Shown: in pieces, positions 59,063 through 64,000 of the stretch
Numbering within the stretch: the first letter of the stretch is position 1
How the letters are laid out: each line of letters starts with the position of its first letter
Assembly: GCF_009177095.1 (NCBI RefSeq)
Contig: NZ_AP021861.1
Coordinates: 6,492,501-6,556,500, forward strand
Direction of reading: 5' to 3'
DNA: 64,000 nucleotides
Origin: Lacipirellula parvula
GTDB taxonomy: Bacteria; Planctomycetota; Planctomycetia; Pirellulales; Lacipirellulaceae
Translations under genes and position numbers: made by a program
Notes under the pieces: model-generated
Seen by the model: the letters and a program-made list of their open reading frames with translations, nothing else
Databases searched by the model: none
Told to the model about the DNA's origin: nothing

Positions 59063-59127
59063 GGTGAGTAAGTGTTTAAGTGATTACGTGATAGGTATTA
59101 CTTACTCACTTAAACACCTACTTACTT
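59063..59127. repeat. AAGTGTTTAAGTG inverted repeat
   Basis: GTGAGTAAGTGTTTAAGTG pairs with CACTTAAACACCTACTTAC and an inner TACTTACTCACTTAAACAC; the period is near 7. It lies between HPF and IIA genes. Confidence 0.85.
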
Positions 59128-59131
59128 CTTC

Positions 59132-59497
59132 CTACTCGTCGGCGTCGTCCGCGACTTCGTCTCCTGCGACCGGCGCTTCCTGCCGCCGGGCGTCGGGATT
59201 GCGATGGCGTTCTTGGACACGCTCTTTGTACCGCCGCAACTGCTCTTCAACCTTGCCGATCGCCGATTCGAGGGCGCCCAGCAGGTTTTCGCCTTGTTCG
59301 TGAGCCACGAAGTCGTGCTTGTGCTCGGCCGAAACCTGGAGGTCGACCTTCGGCTTCGCTTCGTCCTTAAGGTCGACCACGATCTCGATCGACATCAGGC
59401 GGTCGAAAATCCGGGCAAGCTTCTCGGCCTTAGCCCGCAGCTTTTCCTGCGTGGCCTCGGAGAGGTGCCCATGTCGAGTCGAAACGCTAATCTGCAC
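59132..59497 (-). CDS. hpf: Ribosome hibernation promoting factor, short form
   Basis: 121 residues from GTG at 59497. MQISVSTRHGHLSEATQEKL, AEKLARIFDRLMSIEIVVDL and VSAEHKHDFVAHEQGENLLG fit the HPF/RaiA domain that binds the 30S subunit and inactivates ribosomes in stationary phase. The C-terminal 25 residues are acidic. The length is that of the short type, which lacks the dimerisation domain. Its place before ptsN-like IIA and HPr parallels the rpoN-hpf-ptsN order of other bacteria, although rpoN is absent. Confidence 0.9.
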   Translation of the reverse strand: MQISVSTRHGHLSEATQEKLRAKAEKLARIFDRLMSIEIVVDLKDEAKPKVDLQVSAEHKHDFVAHEQGENLLGALESAIGKVEEQLRRYKERVQERHRNPDARRQEAPVAGDEVADDADE

Positions 59498-59788
59498 GGT
59501 TCGCGGTCCCCCCGGGATCGGGTCGCTGCCGCGGCGCGAGGCTGCGACGGCGTACTACTTATCTACTGGCAACTACTACTGTATCTCACGGTTGTCGGGA
59601 GACGACGCTCCCAGCTGCCCGTTCCGAGGGCGGAAAACGGGCAGCACCCCATTCTAGCGGGTCTTTCCCAAGCCCACAAACGCACCTAAACCCGCAGAAT
59701 CAAGCAACTTGGGCGAACCCGACCGGCAGAATTGCCCTCTCCACCGGTGTCGCCCCCCACTCGCCACTTAACATTCCCTGCAGCTTCT

Positions 59789-60289
59789 ATGTCTAAGCTT
59801 GCCACCGCTTTGCGCCAGATTGAGGACGCCCGCCAATACACCCTGGGGCTGCTAGCCGATCTACCGGCGGACGCCTGGTTCTTCATGCCGACGCCGGCGG
59901 TCACTCATATTGCTTGGCAGGTTGGGCACATTTCGATCGCCCAGTACCGACTGGGGGTCGCGTTTCACCGGGAACCGAAACCCGAGGACGCCGCTTGGGT
60001 TCCTGCGGGGTACCGCGAGCTGTTCGGCCGCGACAGCACGCCGCAGGCTGACGCGAGCCTCTACCCGACGCCCGATGAGTTGCTGGCGAACTTGCACCTC
60101 ATTAATAGGCACGTGACCGCGGAGATCGGAGAGCTAAGCGAGGCTGATCTCGATCGGCCGGTGATTCTGCCACACCGCTTCGTGAAGACGACGCTGGACG
60201 CACTGCTGTGGTGCTCGCGACACGAATCGGTACATGCGGGACAAATCGCCCTGCTACGGCGACTCCATGGAATGCGGCCGCAGTGGTAA
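59789..60289 (+). CDS. DinB-family metal-dependent protein
   Basis: 166 residues from ATG at 59789; an in-frame ATG at 59732 is less likely. A four-helix bundle of DinB type with the three metal ligands His47 (IAWQVGHISI), His145 and His149 (WCSRHESVHAGQ). Many members are thiol-S-transferases or damage-inducible proteins. No catalytic partner or operon neighbour is seen. Confidence 0.8.
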   Translation: MSKLATALRQIEDARQYTLGLLADLPADAWFFMPTPAVTHIAWQVGHISIAQYRLGVAFHREPKPEDAAWVPAGYRELFGRDSTPQADASLYPTPDELLANLHLINRHVTAEIGELSEADLDRPVILPHRFVKTTLDALLWCSRHESVHAGQIALLRRLHGMRPQW

Positions 60290-60403
60290 ACCACCACGCC
60301 GGCGCCACTAGGGGCAAGTTTCGTTGCCCGCAGAAAGTCATTATCGATAATTCATCAGCTGCCACCCGGCAGCGGTGTTCCCGATCGAAATGGATCCTGC
60401 CCG

Positions 60404-61153
60404 GTGGCCTCTCAACGTACTCACTCGCCGAGTTCGCGCCGCTCGCACCAGCCTGATGGCTGTCGGACGTGCGTGAGCGATCAGATTCGCGACGCCCTCG
60501 AGGAGCGGATCATCTCGGGCGCGTTGGCGCCGGGCGACCGGCTGATCGAACTGAGTCTGGCGAAAGAGTTCGCCACGAGCCAGGCGCCCGTCCGCGAAGC
60601 GATCAAGGAACTCGAATCGCGGCGGCTGGTGGAATCGATCCCCTACCGTGGCGCCCACGTCCGCGAGATCTCGGGCCGCGAGATGGAAGAGGCGTATGAC
60701 GTTCGCGGCGCGCTGGAGCAACTGGCCGGGGAACTCGCCGCGCCGGCATTCCGCGGCAATGTGGCGGAGCTCCATGCGATCGTTGCCGACCTGACGGCTG
60801 CCGCGACTGCCGGCGACGCCGAGGGGTATTCGAAACACAACTTTGCGTTCCACCGCGCCGTCGTGAGCGGCGCCGGGAACGAGACGCTGCTGAACGCATG
60901 GGAAGCGCTCGGGTTCGAGATGCGGGTGCGGATCAACATCGCCCGGCATCAGAACCCTGAGCTCGTCGCCCGCGCGGCGGAGCATGTGCCGATTATCGAT
61001 GCGCTCGAGCGGGGCGACGGCGCCCGGGCGGGGCGATTGCTGCGCGAGCATGCGCTGTCGTGCAAGGAGCGCTGGCGGAAGCGTTCGCTGCCGAGCGAGT
61101 TGCCGTCTGCCGATCAGAACGTCGCCGACGTTCCGGCGAGTTGTTTGTCGTGA
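60404..61153 (+). CDS. GntR-family regulator, FadR/FCD subgroup
   Basis: 249 residues from GTG at 60404; GTG at 60473 is a further option and would remove a basic low-complexity lead. The winged helix is at about 27-88 (VSDQIRDALEERIISGALAP, ATSQAPVREAIKELESRRLV) and the FCD effector domain follows (AYDVRGALEQLAGELAAPAF, FHRAVVSGAGNETLLNAWEA). It should bind a small metabolite and control a nearby operon. The RND pump gene 240 bases downstream, in the same direction, is a possible target. Confidence 0.85.
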   Translation: MASQRTHSPSSRRSHQPDGCRTCVSDQIRDALEERIISGALAPGDRLIELSLAKEFATSQAPVREAIKELESRRLVESIPYRGAHVREISGREMEEAYDVRGALEQLAGELAAPAFRGNVAELHAIVADLTAAATAGDAEGYSKHNFAFHRAVVSGAGNETLLNAWEALGFEMRVRINIARHQNPELVARAAEHVPIIDALERGDGARAGRLLREHALSCKERWRKRSLPSELPSADQNVADVPASCLS

Positions 61154-61198
61154 TTTCCAGGAACACCCCGCACACGCACGCATAGATCAAATACATCT

Positions 61199-61298
61199 GG
61201 CTCCCTCCCCCTTGAGGGGAGGGCTGGGGAGGGGGTGGAACGCTGGTACCCGCATCTTTCACCCCTCCCTAACCCTCCCCCTCAAGGGGAGGGGACCA
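61199..61298. repeat. CCCTCCCC inverted repeat, copy 3
   Basis: Left arm CCCTCCCCCTTGAGGGGAGG, core GCTGGTACCCGC, right arm CCCCTCCCTAACCCTCCCCC, between the GntR and RND genes. Confidence 0.9.
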
Positions 61299-61395
61299 CA
61301 AGAATCAATTAGTTAGTTCAGCCCGCCGCCGTTTGCCGCCACCATGCGGCTCCCGCCCTTTTGGGTCGACCGGCCCACCGCCAGTCGACGCACCT

Positions 61396-64000
61396 ATGTG
61401 GATCGTCCGCCTCGCGCTTCGGCGCCCCTACACGTTCGTCGTGATGTCGATGCTGATCGCCATCATGGGGGTCGTTACGATCCGCCGGATGCCGACTGAC
61501 ATCTTTCCGGAGATCGACATTCCGGTCGTGGCGGTCATTTGGACCTACTCCGGCATCTCGCCCGAAGAGATGGAAACCCGCGTCGTCGGCAACTTTGAGC
61601 GGGTGCTCGTGTCGACGGTGAACGACATCGAGCACATCGAAAGCCAATCGCTCGGCGGCATCGCGGTCATCAAGATCTTCCTACAAGAGGGAGCGAGCAT
61701 CGACAGCTCGATCTCGCAGGTGGTCGCGACGTCGCAGCAGGTGTTGCGGTCGATGCCGCCCGGCATGTTCCCGCCGCTCGTGATGCGCTATAACGCGGCG
61801 AACGTGCCGATCGTGCAGATCTCGCTCGATAGCGAGGTCCTCTCGGAGAAGGAGCTGTTTGACTACGCGACCACCGGCATTCGGCCGGGGCTCGCGACGG
61901 TGAACGGCGCGCAGATCCCCTACCCTTACGGCGGGATGGCGCGGCAGATCATGGTCGATATCGATCCCGAAAAGCTCCACGCCTGGCATCTTTCGGCGGC
62001 CGACGTTTCAGAGGCGATCAACCTGCAGAACCTCATCGCCCCCTCCGGCACGGCGAAGGTGGGTCAGCAGGAATACAGCATTCGCCTCAACAGCAGCCCG
62101 GAGATTGCGGCGGCCGTCGGCGACTTGCCGGTAAAGTCAGTCGGCAATCGCACGATCTACGTCCGCGACGTCGCCAATGTCCGCGACGGCTTCGCCCCGC
62201 AAACAAACGTCGTGCGCGTGAACGGCCGTCGCGGCGTGCTGCAGCCGATTTTGAAGTCGGGCGCCTCGACGCTCGAAATCGTCGACGGCGTGAAGAATCG
62301 GCTGCCGGTCGTGTTGCAGTCGCTTCCCGAAACGTTGCGAGCGACGCTGCTGACCGATCAATCGATCTTCGTCCGTCATGCGATTCACGGCGTGCTTGTG
62401 GAAGCGGCCATCGCGGCGGGGCTGACGGGCCTCATGATTCTGCTCTTCCTCGGTTCGTGGCGGAGCACGCTGGTGATCGTCATTTCGATTCCGCTGTCGA
62501 TTCTCGTGGCGATCATTTCGCTCAACTTCCTCGGCCATTCGCTCAACGTGATGACGCTCGGCGGCATGGCGCTCGCCGTCGGCATCCTCGTCGACGATGC
62601 GACGGTCGAGATCGAGAACATCCATCGCAATCTACACCTCGGCAAAGGCCTCGTGCCGGCGATTCTCGACGGCGCCCAGCAGATCGCGATGCCAGCCTTC
62701 GTGGCGACGCTCTGCATTTGCATCGTCTTCGTGCCGGTGGTGTTCATCACGGGGGCCGCGCGGTCGCTGTTCACGCCGATGGCCTTGGCGGTGGTGATCG
62801 CGATGATGACCAGTTACTTCCTCAGCCGGACGCTGGTGCCGACGCTCGTGCACTACTTCTTAGCGAGCGAAGTGGAGCTGTATCACTCGCACCCGAATGA
62901 GTCAGACGACGCGGTTCCGCAAAAGCAAAACATCATTTGGCGGTGCCATGAGGCGTTCAATCGGCAGTTCAACCGACTGCGCGACGCGTACGGCCTGGTG
63001 CTCGCCTGGGCGCTGGCTCATCCGCGGACGGTGGTGGCGACTTTTGCAATCTTCGTCTCGCTCTCGGCTTGCCTCGCGCCGCTCATTGGCCGCGACTTCT
63101 TCCCGCAAGTCGACTCGGGACAGATTCGGCTGCATGTTCGCGCCCCCGCCGGCACGCGCATCGAAGAGACCGAGCGTTATTTCACCGAGGCGAATCGCGT
63201 CATCCGCGACGTGATTCCTGCGGACGAAATCGAACAAATCGTCGACATCATCGGCATCCCGAACAGCGGCATCAACCTCGCGCTGAGCGACGGGGCGATG
63301 ATGTCGTCCGCCGACGGCGAGACGCTGATCACGCTCGCCGAGCACCACGGCCCGACCGAAGACCACGTGAAGCGGATCCGCGACGCGCTGGCCGAGCGGC
63401 TCCCCGATCTCACGGTCTACTTCCAGCCGCCCGACATGGTGACGCAGGTGCTGAACTTCGGTCTCGCGGCGCCGATCGATGTGCAAATCTCCGGCCCGCG
63501 CGGCAACTACGAAAAGAACTACGCGATCGCCCGCGAGCTGACGAAGCGGCTCGCCGCGATTCCGGGCGTCGTCGATTCGCACATCCAGCAAGTGCCGCTG
63601 ACGCCGCAGATTTCAGTCGCCGCCGATCGCAGCATGATGAGCCAGCTCGGCTTGTCACAGCGCGACATTTCGAACGATTTGCTCGTCGCGCTCAGCAGCA
63701 GTATCCAGGCGTCGCCCAACTACTGGCTCGACACGAAAACGGGCGTGCAATATCCGCTCGTGGTGCAGGCGCCGCAGCGGACGATGGATTCGCTTGAAGC
63801 GATCAAGAACATCCCCGTCACGCAGGGGGGCAAGGTGACGCAGAACCAGTTGCTCGGCAACTTGGTGGACGTGAATCGCACCTTCGGCGCCACGAACGTC
63901 ACGCACTTCAACATCGCCCAAAGCTTCGACGTGCTGGCGAGCGTTCACGGATCCGACCTCGGCAGCGCGTCGACGGCGATTCAACAGGTGGTCGACGAAC
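61396..64000 (+). CDS. RND efflux transporter (AcrB-like), partial at right edge
   Basis: 868 complete codons are visible from ATG at 61396, with no stop before the window edge. The N-terminus MWIVRLALRRPYTFVVMSML is the first membrane helix, followed by RRMPTDIFPEIDIPVVAVIW, typical of the HAE/CzcA group. The periplasmic porter region holds the usual repeats. The proton-relay helix GGMALAVGILVDDATVEIEN (about 388-407) has the two adjacent Asp. The pump exports drugs or other compounds with an adaptor and outer-membrane channel, which should lie beyond the edge. No adaptor gene is upstream. Confidence 0.92.
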   Translation, partial: MWIVRLALRRPYTFVVMSMLIAIMGVVTIRRMPTDIFPEIDIPVVAVIWTYSGISPEEMETRVVGNFERVLVSTVNDIEHIESQSLGGIAVIKIFLQEGASIDSSISQVVATSQQVLRSMPPGMFPPLVMRYNAANVPIVQISLDSEVLSEKELFDYATTGIRPGLATVNGAQIPYPYGGMARQIMVDIDPEKLHAWHLSAADVSEAINLQNLIAPSGTAKVGQQEYSIRLNSSPEIAAAVGDLPVKSVGNRTIYVRDVANVRDGFAPQTNVVRVNGRRGVLQPILKSGASTLEIVDGVKNRLPVVLQSLPETLRATLLTDQSIFVRHAIHGVLVEAAIAAGLTGLMILLFLGSWRSTLVIVISIPLSILVAIISLNFLGHSLNVMTLGGMALAVGILVDDATVEIENIHRNLHLGKGLVPAILDGAQQIAMPAFVATLCICIVFVPVVFITGAARSLFTPMALAVVIAMMTSYFLSRTLVPTLVHYFLASEVELYHSHPNESDDAVPQKQNIIWRCHEAFNRQFNRLRDAYGLVLAWALAHPRTVVATFAIFVSLSACLAPLIGRDFFPQVDSGQIRLHVRAPAGTRIEETERYFTEANRVIRDVIPADEIEQIVDIIGIPNSGINLALSDGAMMSSADGETLITLAEHHGPTEDHVKRIRDALAERLPDLTVYFQPPDMVTQVLNFGLAAPIDVQISGPRGNYEKNYAIARELTKRLAAIPGVVDSHIQQVPLTPQISVAADRSMMSQLGLSQRDISNDLLVALSSSIQASPNYWLDTKTGVQYPLVVQAPQRTMDSLEAIKNIPVTQGGKVTQNQLLGNLVDVNRTFGATNVTHFNIAQSFDVLASVHGSDLGSASTAIQQVVDE

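Noticed and set aside
1-64000. tRNA or rRNA genes
   Set aside because: No cloverleaf with a T-arm GTTCGANTC-like pattern and matching acceptor stem was seen on reading both strands; a covariance-model scan would be needed to exclude one fully.

Overview
The window is GC-rich bacterial chromosome that points to a planctomycete, most likely of the order Pirellulales. The evidence is a YTV-repeat wall protein (17.6-16.5 kb), five PEP-CTERM sorted secreted proteins, a DUF1579 protein, a HYExAFE-type protein, a B12-dependent ribonucleotide reductase, HEAT/TPR proteins of a planctomycete flavour, and intergenic spaces packed with palindromic repeats. This assignment is an inference from gene content, not from a marker gene.

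Layout. (1) 1-9.3 kb: one minus-strand phage-like module, read from right to left and running off the left edge: permuted NlpC/P60 amidase, trypsin-like protease, an unknown protein, a holin/XhlA-like protein, a beta-helix protein, a ParB-like protein, an ABC ATPase-GNAT fusion, a small-terminase-like protein and the terminase large subunit (Walker A and B visible). (2) 9.6-19.2 kb: DNase I-fold enzyme, MoaB, HEAT protein, a two-gene membrane operon, MerR-TPR protein, YTV protein and a membrane-anchored HEAT protein. (3) 19.4-27.7 kb: lipoate ligase, NUDIX hydrolase, YkgJ-like protein, hisS, HYExAFE protein, a likely 33-residue membrane peptide, DegT aminotransferase and DUF1579 protein, with the densest repeat load. 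(4) 28-38.7 kb: a large MscS/MscK channel, NIPSNAP protein, methyltransferase, lipoprotein, and nrdJ behind a leader with a clear NrdR box pair. (5) 38.9-41.9 kb: an AT-richer patch with an Mrr-like nuclease, a beta/gamma-crystallin protein and a decayed duplicate of the neighbouring esterase gene. (6) 42.3-51.3 kb: PEP-CTERM cluster plus an HTH protein and a DMT transporter. (7) 51.5-60.3 kb: rplU, YeiH-type transporter, RNase E/G, and ptsI-HPr-IIA-hpf, a regulatory-looking PTS without sugar permease. (8) 60.4-64 kb: GntR regulator and the start of an RND pump, cut by the right edge.

The most striking feature is repeats rather than any one gene. At least ten short repeat families are present: heptamer tandem repeats, G/C palindromes and head-to-head inverted repeats. 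Several copies lie in frame inside genes. One palindromic element encodes the same peptide, RAEGFIPSV, in an esterase and in an unrelated HTH protein, which resembles the coding palindromic elements known from Rickettsia. In two genes the stop codon is the first three bases of a repeat. No tRNA, rRNA, CRISPR array or complete insertion sequence was seen.
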